Program-made: the position numbers and the translations under genes
Source of the DNA: Galbibacter pacificus
Lineage (GTDB): Bacteria > Bacteroidota > Bacteroidia > Flavobacteriales > Flavobacteriaceae
NCBI RefSeq assembly: GCF_029603165.1
Contig: NZ_JAQSVC010000001.1
Span: forward strand, 558,001-622,000
Length of the DNA: 64,000 nucleotides
Direction of reading: 5' to 3'
Part shown: positions 26,701 through 37,399 of the stretch, in pieces
Position numbering within the stretch: position 1 is the stretch's first letter
Layout of the letters: each line of letters starts with the position of its first letter
Notes under the pieces: generated by a model
The model's database searches: none
The model's input: the letters and a program-made list of their open reading frames with translations, nothing else
What the model was told of the DNA's origin: nothing

Positions 26701-27567
26701 CTACGTTCATTCAATCAACTCGATAAATTTCAATACCTTGCCCGAAGTAGCGGTGGAAACGGCGTGTTTCGCCAGGGAAAGGTATATTATGGAAATGACG
26801 GGAACAACTGGCAGCCTGCCGGAACCTTTCAATGGAACGGGCGGGATGATCAAACCTTTGTCTTTACCGGGCATCCCACCGCGCGGTTTATTAAAATAGT
26901 GGTTACCGAGGGTGTGGGCGGTTATGGTTCAGGTCGGGAACTGTACGTGTTCAAGGTTCCGGGAAGCGAAAGCTACCTGCCCGGAGATATCAATAATGAC
27001 GGGTTGATCGACGAAAATGATTTGACCTCTTACCATAATTACACGGGACTCCGACAGGGAGATGCAGATTTTGAAGGGTACGTAAGCAGGGGGGATGTGA
27101 ATAAAAACGGGCGTATCGATGCCTACGATATTTCTGTAGTGGCAACCCAGCTACAGGGAGGGGTTCAACAGGGACAGCTTGAAAAAGTATCGGGAAGACT
27201 CCATTTGGGCACGCCGAAGAAGGATTATAAAAAAGGAGCGCTTATAGAGGTGACCGTTCGCGGGAGTGATTTAAAATCGGTCAATGCCCTTAGCATGGCC
27301 ATACCGTTTCATACAAGGGATTATGAATTTGTCAGGGTAACCCCATTGGCCATGGGCCAAATGGACAATTTTACCAATGAGCGGTTGCATTCCAACGGGG
27401 ATACCGTATTGTACCCCACTTTTGTCAATATCGGAAACCAACGGACAATAACAGGTGATCGGGCCTTGTTTGTACTTATATTCAAGGCAAAACATTCCCT
27501 TAGGTTTGATTTAAGCCCGGGACAGGGAATCCTGGTGGATAAAAATTTAAATATCATTGATTTTTAA
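23716..27567 (+). CDS. multidomain GH31 glycosidase with Fn3, F5/8C, dockerin-like and cohesin-like tail
   Basis: This 1283-aa protein has a signal peptide (1-29). A mutarotase-like N domain spans about 50-270. The TIM barrel carries the nucleophile Asp423 in VLKTDVAWVGQG and the acid/base Asp475 in WSGDQTGG, followed by beta domains (WVDYFTGQQYQGG; FTVYDDDGTTQAY, DUF5110-like). After about residue 860 come Fn3, an F5/8-type C (CBM32-like) domain to about 1085, two dockerin-like calcium loops (GDINNDGLIDENDL and GDVNKNGRIDAYDI) and a C-terminal cohesin-like beta-sandwich with VRVTPLAMGQ and GDRALFVLIFKA. GH31 covers alpha-glucosidase, xylosidase and galactosidase; specificity is not decided here. 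It is probably cotranscribed with the GH2 gene. Confidence 0.88.
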   Translation: MKINNISNSYFIFLFTFLFIFLTTAIKAQEPSVKGAVSGRSDTIVHASQVDSTTVEVFFSAGQKMIFDFYGDHIFRLFQDNSNKGMRAPSAEPQADILVDHPRKKFEKLHLSQTDHSVLITTGAIAVSLDKATALIKVRNLKTGADAIEFLAPVSFEKNRTRLALKEHEDEYFYGGGVQNGRFSHKGKRILIANQNSWTDGGVASPNPYYWSSRGYGMMWHTFKKGTYDFGAEQSGMVKLSHQTPYLDVFFMIDHGVKDLLNDFYQLTGNPVLLPKFGFYQGHLNAYNRDYWRAAGEGVLFEDGKYYQESQKDNGGIKESLNGEKDNYQFSARAVIDRYKNNDMPLGWILPNDGYGAGYGQTKTLEGNIQNLKELGVYARNNGVEIGLWTQSDLHPKKGVSALLQRDIVKEVRDAGVRVLKTDVAWVGQGYSFGLNGVADVGEIMPEYGNDARPFIISLDGWAGTQRYAGVWSGDQTGGVWEYIRFHVPTYIGSGLSGQPNITSDMDGIFGGGNPIVNTRDFQWKTFTPMQLNMDGWGTNEKYPQAMGEPAASINRNYLKLKSELIPYTYSIAKEATDGLPMIRAMFLKEKNAYTQGIPTQYQFMYGPSFLVAPIYKETDPDTHGNDVRHGIYLPKGLWVDYFTGQQYQGGQIINSFDSPLWKLPVFVERGAIIPEANPHNNVSEIDAGLRTYEVYPYQGSSFTVYDDDGTTQAYKNGAGLYTKITSTADEKGNAKLVVYPALGDFKGLVKKKLTAFKINTTDRPTAISAQINGKHIALKEAGTREGYESSTNVYYYDRRPDLNRFSTKGSEFEQVEMVKNPQLLVRIEASDITKDTIGLHVQGYKFRPENKDRVSSGLLTAPGNVRLSDKNITAYTLKPVWDKVTHADYYEIDFQHMRYTTIKDTAYLFENLRAETHYRFKLRAVNKDGVSPWRTFEAETKSNPLEFAIQGISGTTNVYNQEGYEIANFFDFDQGNMWHTLWGEKSVPFEIVMDLRSFNQLDKFQYLARSSGGNGVFRQGKVYYGNDGNNWQPAGTFQWNGRDDQTFVFTGHPTARFIKIVVTEGVGGYGSGRELYVFKVPGSESYLPGDINNDGLIDENDLTSYHNYTGLRQGDADFEGYVSRGDVNKNGRIDAYDISVVATQLQGGVQQGQLEKVSGRLHLGTPKKDYKKGALIEVTVRGSDLKSVNALSMAIPFHTRDYEFVRVTPLAMGQMDNFTNERLHSNGDTVLYPTFVNIGNQRTITGDRALFVLIFKAKHSLRFDLSPGQGILVDKNLNIIDF

Positions 27568-27647
27568 ACGGACAAAAGGGATGGGCCCTCAAATTCATTT
27601 TTTCTTGAACAATTGATAGGAAAAGAAGTTTTAAAACAATTTATTAG

Positions 27648-31023
<3,376 letters not shown>

Positions 31024-31025
<2 letters not shown>

Positions 31026-31172
31026 AATATGGCTCCTTTAGAAGCTGAAAATTTTTTGTTTAACATGTGCAGGCCCCGGTCCATTGCCGTGAATTAATGC
31101 GGCAGCTTATTCTTAAGTACTCCGTAGGTAAAGGTCCCCAGTAATGCTCCGAGGATTACTACTATGACGGGA
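31024..31172. repeat. 149-bp direct repeat, copy B
   Basis: Partner of copy A at 23123-23271. It starts at the GH2 stop codon and ends inside the intact yeeE gene. Here the yeeE reading frame is unbroken, so B is the functional copy. Confidence 0.85.
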
Positions 31173-31519
31173 TAAAAACCAGCCCCGGCCAAGACAAACA
31201 TCGGTCCCGGACAGGCACCGGTGAGGGCCCATCCCAAGCCAAATATGATACCTCCGATCAAATACCTAGGAATGCTTTTTTGTTTGGGGCTTAACCGTAT
31301 TTCCCGCTTGCCAAAAGTTTTGATATGGTGCCGCTTTATGGCCTGCACCCCGATAGTGCCCAGTAAAAGGGCTGATCCGATAATGCCATACATATGAAAA
31401 GAGCCAAATTGGAACATTTCATAAATTCTAAACCAGGATGCCGCCTCCGATTTGTACATTACGATCCCGAAGAAAATACCCACCGATAAATAGGTTATAT
31501 ATTTCATATTGCTATCCAA
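31094..31519 (-). CDS. YeeE/YedE-family thiosulfate transporter half, C-terminal type
   Basis: This 141-aa membrane protein has about four transmembrane segments and the motif ALTGACPGPMFVLAGAG, whose Cys is part of the thiosulfate relay known in YeeE. It overlaps the upstream partner gene by 8 bp, so the two halves are translationally coupled and together resemble one full-length YeeE. Last gene of its operon; convergent with GH2. The extreme 3' end is duplicated at 23194. Confidence 0.88.
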   Translation of the reverse strand: MDSNMKYITYLSVGIFFGIVMYKSEAASWFRIYEMFQFGSFHMYGIIGSALLLGTIGVQAIKRHHIKTFGKREIRLSPKQKSIPRYLIGGIIFGLGWALTGACPGPMFVLAGAGFYPVIVVILGALLGTFTYGVLKNKLPH

Positions 31520-32072
31520 AAATTAAAGGGTATAATATATGGACCATCACCAGACCTCCGATAAAAAAGCCAATGACCGCAATAAGGGAGGGAACCTGTA
31601 AATTACTCAGACCGGAGATGGCATGGCCCGAGGTACAGCCACCGGCGTAGCGCGATCCAAAGCCCACCAAAAAACCGCCCAGGAGCAATAAACCGATCGT
31701 AAAGGGATCGTCAAGTTGCTCCGTTGAAAACAGCTCAGCAGGCAAATAGGCTTTCCCGGCACTTTCAATGTGATACTCCCTTGAGAGTTGTCCGGCCAAA
31801 TCCGGGTTGATTTTTACAGTATTATCGGACATATACCGGGAGGCCAAAAAACCACCAATGACGGCGCCCAGAACCACCAGTAAATTCCATCCCTGTTTCT
31901 TCCAATCGAATTTAAAAAAACCGGACACCCTCCCGGCACCCCCTATGGAACATAATGTCCGAAGGTTTGAAGACATTCCAAACTGTTTTCCCGTCAGCAA
32001 TAAAACAAACATCACTAGTGCGATGAGCGGGCCCGAAACATACCAGGGCCAAGGGTCATATATCCAACTCAT
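31512..32072 (-). CDS. YeeE/YedE-family thiosulfate transporter half, N-terminal type
   Basis: This 186-aa membrane protein has about five transmembrane segments and the signature RYAGGCTSGHAISGL with the conserved Cys. The pair with the 31094 gene is the split form common in Bacteroidota. It probably moves thiosulfate or a related sulfur species across the inner membrane; the direction is not evident. It has its own promoter with a GTAAC-N4-GTTAC site (32122-32135). Confidence 0.88.
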   Translation of the reverse strand: MSWIYDPWPWYVSGPLIALVMFVLLLTGKQFGMSSNLRTLCSIGGAGRVSGFFKFDWKKQGWNLLVVLGAVIGGFLASRYMSDNTVKINPDLAGQLSREYHIESAGKAYLPAELFSTEQLDDPFTIGLLLLGGFLVGFGSRYAGGCTSGHAISGLSNLQVPSLIAVIGFFIGGLVMVHILYPLIFG

Positions 32073-32091
32073 ATACCTTTGTTTTTAAATG

Positions 32092-32135
32092 CAAATATCT
32101 GGATTTTTAAAAAATGAAACAGTAACATTGGTTAC
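32092..32135 (-). promoter_or_regulatory. yeeE operon promoter with Crp/Fnr-type site
   Basis: The inverted repeat GTAAC-N4-GTTAC (32122-32135) lies 22 nt before the -7 box GATATTTG (32092-32099, one mismatch). It is one of three promoters in this module with the same site and identical spacing. Confidence 0.8.
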
Positions 32136-32192
32136 AGGACAACATATATCTGCATATGAATGATTTCATGAGGCCCCCATAGTCTTCTGTAC

Positions 32193-33611
32193 CTATTTTA
32201 AGGATGCGGGGCATATAGGACCTGAGGTCTTGATACCCGCTTCTTTGACCGCTTTAAAGCCCCCTTTGATATCTATAAGGTTATGAATGCCACGACGCTT
32301 GAGGATAGAAGCCGCAATCATGCTGCGGTAGCCCCCTGCGCAATGGATATAAAACATTTCCTTTTCCGGGAACCGGTTCAAATGCTCGTTGATGGAAGAA
32401 AGGGGCGTGTTTTGCGCATCAAGGATATGCGCTGATCGGAATTCACCTGGCTTTCGAACATCAAATACCGGGACGGGATGCTCACTATCCTGCTTGAGCT
32501 GTAGGAGCTCATCTGCCGGAATAGAAACAACGGTATCGTAGTGCCTGCCTGCTTTTTTCCATGCTTTAAAGCCTCCGTCCAGGTACCCAATGGTGTTGTC
32601 AAATCCGACACGGGACAACCGGGTAAGTACTTCCACGATACGCTGCTTTTCGGCAATTAGTAAAATAGGCTGTTGTACGTCTTTTATCAGCGTTCCCACC
32701 CAAGGGGCAAAATCTCCGTCGATGCCTATGAAGATCGATCCCGGGACATGGCCCCTGGCAAAATCAACCTGATGCCTTGCATCCAATAGTACCGCCCCGG
32801 TATGATTTGCCGCTATTTCAAATGCATCCGGTGCTAAGGCATTTTCACCATGAGCAATGATCTTCTCCATATCCCGATAGCCTTTTTTGTTCATTTTGAC
32901 ATTCATGGGGAAATAGGCCGGTGGAGGCTGTAGACCGGCAATCACCTCTTTGACGAATTCCCCTTTGGTCATATCTGCCCGTAGGGCATAGTTGACCTTT
33001 TTTTGATTCCCCAGGGTATCTACTGTTTCCTTCATCATATTCTTGCCACAGGCAGACCCCGCTCCATGGGCCGGATAAATGATAATATCATCGCCCAGCG
33101 GCATGATCTTATCACGCAGGCTGTCGTACAAGGTACCGGCGAGCTCTTCCTGTGTCATGTGGGCTGCTTTTTGTGCAAGGTCAGGACGGCCAACATCCCC
33201 CAAGAACAGGGTGTCACCTGTAAAGAGGGCATGATCTTTTCCATCTTTATCCTTTAAGAGATAGGTGGAGCTCTCCATGGTATGTCCCGGTGTATGTAAA
33301 ACTATAAGGGTAAGTTCCCCGAGTTTAAATTCCTGACCGTCCTTTGCGATAATGGCCTCAAAGCCCGGGTTTGCGGTAGGGCCATATATAATCGGGGCGC
33401 CGGTCCTTTCGGACAGGGTTACGTGCCCGGAAACAAAATCGGCATGAAAGTGTGTTTCAAAGATGTATTTTATTTTTGCCCCGGCGGCATCCGCTTTATC
33501 GATATAGGGCCGTACTTCCCTCAAGGGGTCGATAATGGCCACCTCACCTTTACTTTCGATATAATAGGCCCCTTGTGCCAGGCATCCGGTATAAATTTGT
33601 TCTATGTTCAT
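32193..33611 (-). CDS. CstB-like persulfide dioxygenase: MBL fold plus two rhodanese domains
   Basis: About 472 aa from the chosen start at 33611 (MNIEQIYTG); the longer frame to 33659 adds unconserved residues. Residues 1-230 form a metallo-beta-lactamase domain (THFHADFVSGH, HTPGHTMESS, FTGDTLFLGDVGRPDL) of the ETHE1/persulfide-dioxygenase type. A central rhodanese-like domain (VLLDARHQVDFARGHVPGS) lacks the active Cys. The C-terminal rhodanese has HCAGGYRS with the catalytic Cys. This order, with an inactive middle domain, is that of staphylococcal CstB, which turns persulfides into thiosulfate. The TauE and YeeE neighbours fit that role. The reaction is inferred from architecture. Confidence 0.88.
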   Translation of the reverse strand: MNIEQIYTGCLAQGAYYIESKGEVAIIDPLREVRPYIDKADAAGAKIKYIFETHFHADFVSGHVTLSERTGAPIIYGPTANPGFEAIIAKDGQEFKLGELTLIVLHTPGHTMESSTYLLKDKDGKDHALFTGDTLFLGDVGRPDLAQKAAHMTQEELAGTLYDSLRDKIMPLGDDIIIYPAHGAGSACGKNMMKETVDTLGNQKKVNYALRADMTKGEFVKEVIAGLQPPPAYFPMNVKMNKKGYRDMEKIIAHGENALAPDAFEIAANHTGAVLLDARHQVDFARGHVPGSIFIGIDGDFAPWVGTLIKDVQQPILLIAEKQRIVEVLTRLSRVGFDNTIGYLDGGFKAWKKAGRHYDTVVSIPADELLQLKQDSEHPVPVFDVRKPGEFRSAHILDAQNTPLSSINEHLNRFPEKEMFYIHCAGGYRSMIAASILKRRGIHNLIDIKGGFKAVKEAGIKTSGPICPASLK

Positions 33612-33663
33612 AGGTTCATTTTTTGTATGTTTTTTCAACGTCATAAAAACAGGGATCATTCAG

Positions 33664-33707
33664 TAAAATTAGATTTTGTCATTATCATATCCTGTAACCA
33701 TTGTTAC
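33664..33707 (-). promoter_or_regulatory. MBL-rhodanese promoter with Crp/Fnr-type site
   Basis: TGTAAC-N4-GTTACA (core 33694-33707), 22 nt before TAATTTTA (33664-33671, one mismatch to TAnnTTTG). This is the best palindrome of the three sites. Confidence 0.8.
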
Positions 33708-33724
33708 ACAAGGCCGTTTTTAAC

Positions 33725-34525
33725 TCAAGCATGTATGTGTGTAAGGGACAGTTCTTTATACAGGATATAAACCCCCATGATGAGAACAAACCAACCAAAT
33801 GTCTTTTTGAGTTTCTTTCCTTCGATGAAATTATTGATCCATATCCCCATGGTAATTCCCATAATTGAGATTCCCGTGAAGGTCAACAAAAAGGGCCAGT
33901 CTATGTCGAGGTTTTGGACATCCCCAAAAAAGCCGGTCAATGAGTTGATCCCAATGATAAAAAGGGACGTGGCCACTGCCTTTTTCATGGGAAGCTTGGC
34001 CAGAAGGACCAGGGCGGGAATTATTAAAAATCCGCCCCCTGCACCTATAATACCGGTGACAAGCCCCACGATCAGGCCCTGTGTTATTAATAAGGGGGCG
34101 TTGTATGTTTTTGGCCCAAGGGACCGTTCGCCGATCATGGTCAGGGAGGCCGATAGCATGACCATGGCAAAGAATAACATAATGGCCAAATCCTTGGTTA
34201 CGGCAAAACCGCCTATTTTGAATAATTCCTTTGGAAGTGCAGGGACCAAGTAGGCCCTGGTCAGGTAGATGGTCACAAATGCAGGAATGGCAAAAGGGAT
34301 GGCCGTTTTAAAATCGACCATCCCTTTTGCCATGTTTTTAAGGGCCCCGATCAGTGATGTGGCCCCCACCACAAACAATGAATATGCCGTGGCAGTCACC
34401 GGATTAAGTGCTAGGGCATATACTAATAAGGGGACGGTAAGGATAGCACCGCCACCACCTATCAACCCTAAGACCAGCCCTATTAAAAATGCTCCTGAAT
34501 AACCGAAAATTTCTACAATGTCCAT
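33725..34525 (-). CDS. TauE/SafE-family sulfite/organosulfur exporter
   Basis: This 266-aa inner-membrane protein has about eight transmembrane segments. Both family repeats are visible: GLVLGLIGGGGAILTVPLLVYALAL at the N-terminus and GLVTGIIGAGGGFLIIPALVLLAKL in the middle, each with the Gly-rich turn. TauE/SafE carriers export sulfite, sulfoacetate or related anions. Next to a CstB-like enzyme it would dispose of the oxidised products, as TauE does in the cst operon. Its own promoter holds the third GTAAC-N4-GTTAC site. Confidence 0.88.
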   Translation of the reverse strand: MDIVEIFGYSGAFLIGLVLGLIGGGGAILTVPLLVYALALNPVTATAYSLFVVGATSLIGALKNMAKGMVDFKTAIPFAIPAFVTIYLTRAYLVPALPKELFKIGGFAVTKDLAIMLFFAMVMLSASLTMIGERSLGPKTYNAPLLITQGLIVGLVTGIIGAGGGFLIIPALVLLAKLPMKKAVATSLFIIGINSLTGFFGDVQNLDIDWPFLLTFTGISIMGITMGIWINNFIEGKKLKKTFGWFVLIMGVYILYKELSLTHIHA

Positions 34526-34544
34526 ATCTATTTTAATTCCGGGA

Positions 34545-34588
34545 CAAATGTAACGGCTGTGCTTTTCAAGTTTGGTAACCGATGTTAC
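34545..34588 (-). promoter_or_regulatory. tauE promoter with Crp/Fnr-type site
   Basis: GTAAC-N4-GTTAC (34575-34588) stands 22 nt before a perfect -7 box TACATTTG (34545-34552). The operator overlaps the stop codon of the Crp/Fnr gene. Confidence 0.82.
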
Positions 34589-35211
34589 AGGACTTCGATA
34601 AAACTGCGATGTAGGTTTATTTTGTTGTTGTTTTCCATTTTCTTCAGCAGTCTCGAGATTACCACACGGCTTGTGTGAAGGTCTGCCGCAATTTCCTTAT
34701 GCGTGGTATATATATGCTTACTTTTTATGACTTTGACTTTATTGTAAAGGTAGTTTTCCAATCGTTGATCCATATTGTTAAAGACGATATTGTCGACACT
34801 TTCCAAAAGCTCCATCATTCGCTGGTGATAGCTGGCAAAAACAAAATTCCGCCAGGTTTTATACCTTGTGGACCAGGTTTCCATTTTATCGACCGGAATC
34901 ATCAATAGGCTTACCGGGGTCTCCGTTACGGCATGGATCTCACTGATGGTATTTCCCATGCAACAGGTCATGGTCATGGCACATGCATCCCCTTTCTCGA
35001 GATAGTACAGCAATAACTCCTCTCCATCGGGATCGGGCCGCATTATTTTAATGCTCCCCGATAACAATAGGGGCATTGATTTAATATATTGCCCGGGTCT
35101 TATCAAATCCTGCCCTTCCGGTAACTCCATAAAAGTAGCGGCCCGGCTGATTTCTTCTATAAGAGCGGGTTCAAACCGTTCCCCGTAATATTTTTTAAGT
35201 TCCGATGTCAT
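34585..35211 (-). CDS. Crp/Fnr-family regulator, candidate sulfur/redox sensor
   Basis: This 208-aa protein has an N-terminal cyclic-nucleotide-binding-like beta-roll (residues about 15-120) and a C-terminal winged helix (HKEIAADLHTSRVVISRLLKKME). The N-terminal Fnr cysteine cluster is missing. Instead Cys77, Cys83 and Cys84 sit in GDACAMTMTCCMG, where Crp proteins have the phosphate-binding loop. A cysteine-rich sensor beside a persulfide-oxidising operon suggests thiol chemistry as the signal (inference). The three 14-bp inverted repeats placed at the class II activator distance are its likely targets. Confidence 0.88.
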   Translation of the reverse strand: MTSELKKYYGERFEPALIEEISRAATFMELPEGQDLIRPGQYIKSMPLLLSGSIKIMRPDPDGEELLLYYLEKGDACAMTMTCCMGNTISEIHAVTETPVSLLMIPVDKMETWSTRYKTWRNFVFASYHQRMMELLESVDNIVFNNMDQRLENYLYNKVKVIKSKHIYTTHKEIAADLHTSRVVISRLLKKMENNNKINLHRSFIEVL

Positions 35212-35300
35212 TGTTTACCGGTTATGTAAGGGATGTTTTTTATCATACGCATGGTGCTATTTATTAAAATCACTGCTCTGTCCTCTAACCAAGCGGTTTT

Positions 35301-36221
35301 TCAGTTAAACGACCCACGAAATTCCAAAGGGGTCATATCGGTTTTGTTTTTGAACAATTTACTAAATGATTGTGAGTACTCAAAGCCCAGCTCGTAAGCA
35401 ATTTCACTCACGGACATGGCCGTTGTCGATAATTTTTCCTTGGCCTTTTCAATAAGCCTATTGTGGATGTGCTGTTGGGTATTCTGCCCGGTCAATCCCT
35501 TGAGCAGCGTACTTAAATAGCCGGGGGAGGTATTTAGGGCATCTGCAATGTACTGTACTGTCGGGACCCCTTTAAGAATCAGATCGCCATTGTTAAAATA
35601 ATCTGTCAGTACGTTTTCCAAACGATCGAGGATTTGATGGCTGCTAATCTCACGGGTTATAAACTGCCGCTTGTAAAACCTGTCCGAATAGTTGAGCAAG
35701 GTCTCGATTAGCGGTACGATGATCCTTTGACTGAATTGATCTATGTTTTCATTGGATTCTTTGGCGATATTTTGGATAATGCCATTTAAAATAGCCTCCT
35801 CTTTATCCGAGAGGAACAAGGCCTCGTTTACGGCATAATCAAAAAAGCCATAGTTTTTAATGTTTTTGGCCAAGTAGGTATTCCACAAAAAATCAGGGTG
35901 GATAAGCAGCATCCATCCCGAGCGCTTTTCATCTGAATTTAATACCGGTTCTATACCGAACACCTGATTGGGAGCAATAAAGAACATTATGCCCTGATCA
36001 AAATCGTATACTTGTTGTCCGTATTTTAATTTGGCACCGATCCCCCTTTTTACCGCAATGTTGTAAAAATCGAAAACCACATTGGATACGCCTTCTTCGC
36101 TGTGGCATTGCATGGCCCCGTAATCGATGGCGCTGATCAGCGGATGCCTGGGCGCCGGTAGTCCTTTGAATTTATGAAATTCAGCGATGGTTTTGATTCT
36201 ATGTGGTCTCATACCTGGCAT
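35301..36221 (-). CDS. AraC-family transcriptional regulator
   Basis: This 306-aa protein has a cupin-like N-terminal half (QGIMFFIAPNQVFGIEPV) and a C-terminal double HTH (VQYIADALNTSPGYLSTLLKGLTGQ, then MSVSEIAYELGFEYSQSFSKLFK). It begins 15 bp after the NmrA-like gene, so the two form an operon. It probably regulates that gene; the ligand is unknown. Confidence 0.9.
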   Translation of the reverse strand: MPGMRPHRIKTIAEFHKFKGLPAPRHPLISAIDYGAMQCHSEEGVSNVVFDFYNIAVKRGIGAKLKYGQQVYDFDQGIMFFIAPNQVFGIEPVLNSDEKRSGWMLLIHPDFLWNTYLAKNIKNYGFFDYAVNEALFLSDKEEAILNGIIQNIAKESNENIDQFSQRIIVPLIETLLNYSDRFYKRQFITREISSHQILDRLENVLTDYFNNGDLILKGVPTVQYIADALNTSPGYLSTLLKGLTGQNTQQHIHNRLIEKAKEKLSTTAMSVSEIAYELGFEYSQSFSKLFKNKTDMTPLEFRGSFN

Positions 36222-36236
36222 TTTACAAAATTAGGT

Positions 36237-37139
36237 TTATTGATTGTAAATTTCGGCAAATTCCCGGGCGAATTCAGTAAATTTCACCTTGCCGGGTTCC
36301 GGCCGGTTGTGATAATAATCTTTGTACAGATGGCCATTTCTTTGGGCAGCCTGCATCTCTACAAACCCTTTGGACAATTCTGCATTCATTCCATGTGAGC
36401 GCATACGGTTCAACATATCCTGGTCGGAAATGGTCATCCATTTTAAATCCGGTCTGCCTATAGCCGTACCAAGTGTTTTCGCAATTTCCACCGCTGAAAT
36501 TTCTTCACTGGCAATATACCGTACCTCCCTTCCTTTAAATTCCGAACCCATTTCACGGGCGATGGTGTGGGCGATATCCAGCGGTGCGACCCATGGTTCT
36601 TTTGCGGTGCCGCCAAAGTTTTGGACAATGGCCCCTTCTGCCTTTATAGTGGGGATGGACCGTAAGAGGTTGGTGTAGAATCCAACGGGCCGCATATATT
36701 TTATTAAAAAGGCAGCGGGCAGTCTGTTTAAGACCTGTTCTACATGATGATGATATTTCAAGGCCCCTATGCCGTTAGCTGTATGGGCACCGATCGTACT
36801 TAAATAGATAATCTTCTTAATCCCGGTTTGTTCAAGTACCTTTTTGTAATTGTGGGCCATTTTGATAAATCCCGATTCAAAATCGACCTTGTCGTCCATT
36901 GCGCTTCCCATGGCCTCCCATATCCCCATAAGGTATACGGCATCTGATCCATCAAAGGCACGCTTTAGGAACTCCGTATCCATGATTGTACCTATGGCCG
37001 CCCTTGCGCCCATTGCCTCAATTTCCCTTTTTCTTTCGGCCGTACTACTGATAAGGGTTACCGCATGTCCGTTTTTAATTAATTCCCGGGTCAGGGGTTT
37101 TCCTATGTTCCCCAAGGAACCCATTGCTGTTATTTTCAT
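36237..37139 (-). CDS. NmrA-like NAD(P)-binding SDR-family protein
   Basis: This 300-aa atypical short-chain dehydrogenase starts with the Rossmann motif MKITAMGSLGNIGKPLTRELIKNG, where NmrA and QOR2-type proteins bind NADP. YLSTIGAH and KYMRPVGFYTNLL follow, as in that family; the YxxxK catalytic pair is not clear. These proteins act as redox-sensing regulators or as quinone/NADPH-linked reductases, and sequence does not separate the two. Cytosolic. First gene of a two-gene operon with the AraC regulator. Confidence 0.85.
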   Translation of the reverse strand: MKITAMGSLGNIGKPLTRELIKNGHAVTLISSTAERKREIEAMGARAAIGTIMDTEFLKRAFDGSDAVYLMGIWEAMGSAMDDKVDFESGFIKMAHNYKKVLEQTGIKKIIYLSTIGAHTANGIGALKYHHHVEQVLNRLPAAFLIKYMRPVGFYTNLLRSIPTIKAEGAIVQNFGGTAKEPWVAPLDIAHTIAREMGSEFKGREVRYIASEEISAVEIAKTLGTAIGRPDLKWMTISDQDMLNRMRSHGMNAELSKGFVEMQAAQRNGHLYKDYYHNRPEPGKVKFTEFAREFAEIYNQ

Positions 37140-37399
37140 TTTTGATCGTTTTTATTAAATACAAAATTCAACAATCACATGCCGGGATATGTATCCATAT
37201 CTTTTCCCGATGTATCCAAAATGAAACATATCAACGTAAAGTTCAAAACAGGGCCTTACATAAAAGCGTTGGGCTTATGCCGCGCCCCATAGTATGTTCG
37301 AAAAAACGATGATTGTCATAACCAACAATAACAGGGTTGTATCTAAAGGCCATTCAGCGTAAGATCATCCTAATGATCAGGTGGAAAAGGGGACCGTTA

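Noticed and set aside
26980-27567. Cellulosome component
   Set aside because: Dockerin- and cohesin-like modules are on one protein and no scaffoldin is seen; a cellulosome claim is not supported.
32122-34588. Fnr (oxygen) regulon
   Set aside because: The linked regulator lacks the Fnr cluster cysteines and the genes are for sulfur chemistry, so an oxygen-sensing label would be misleading.
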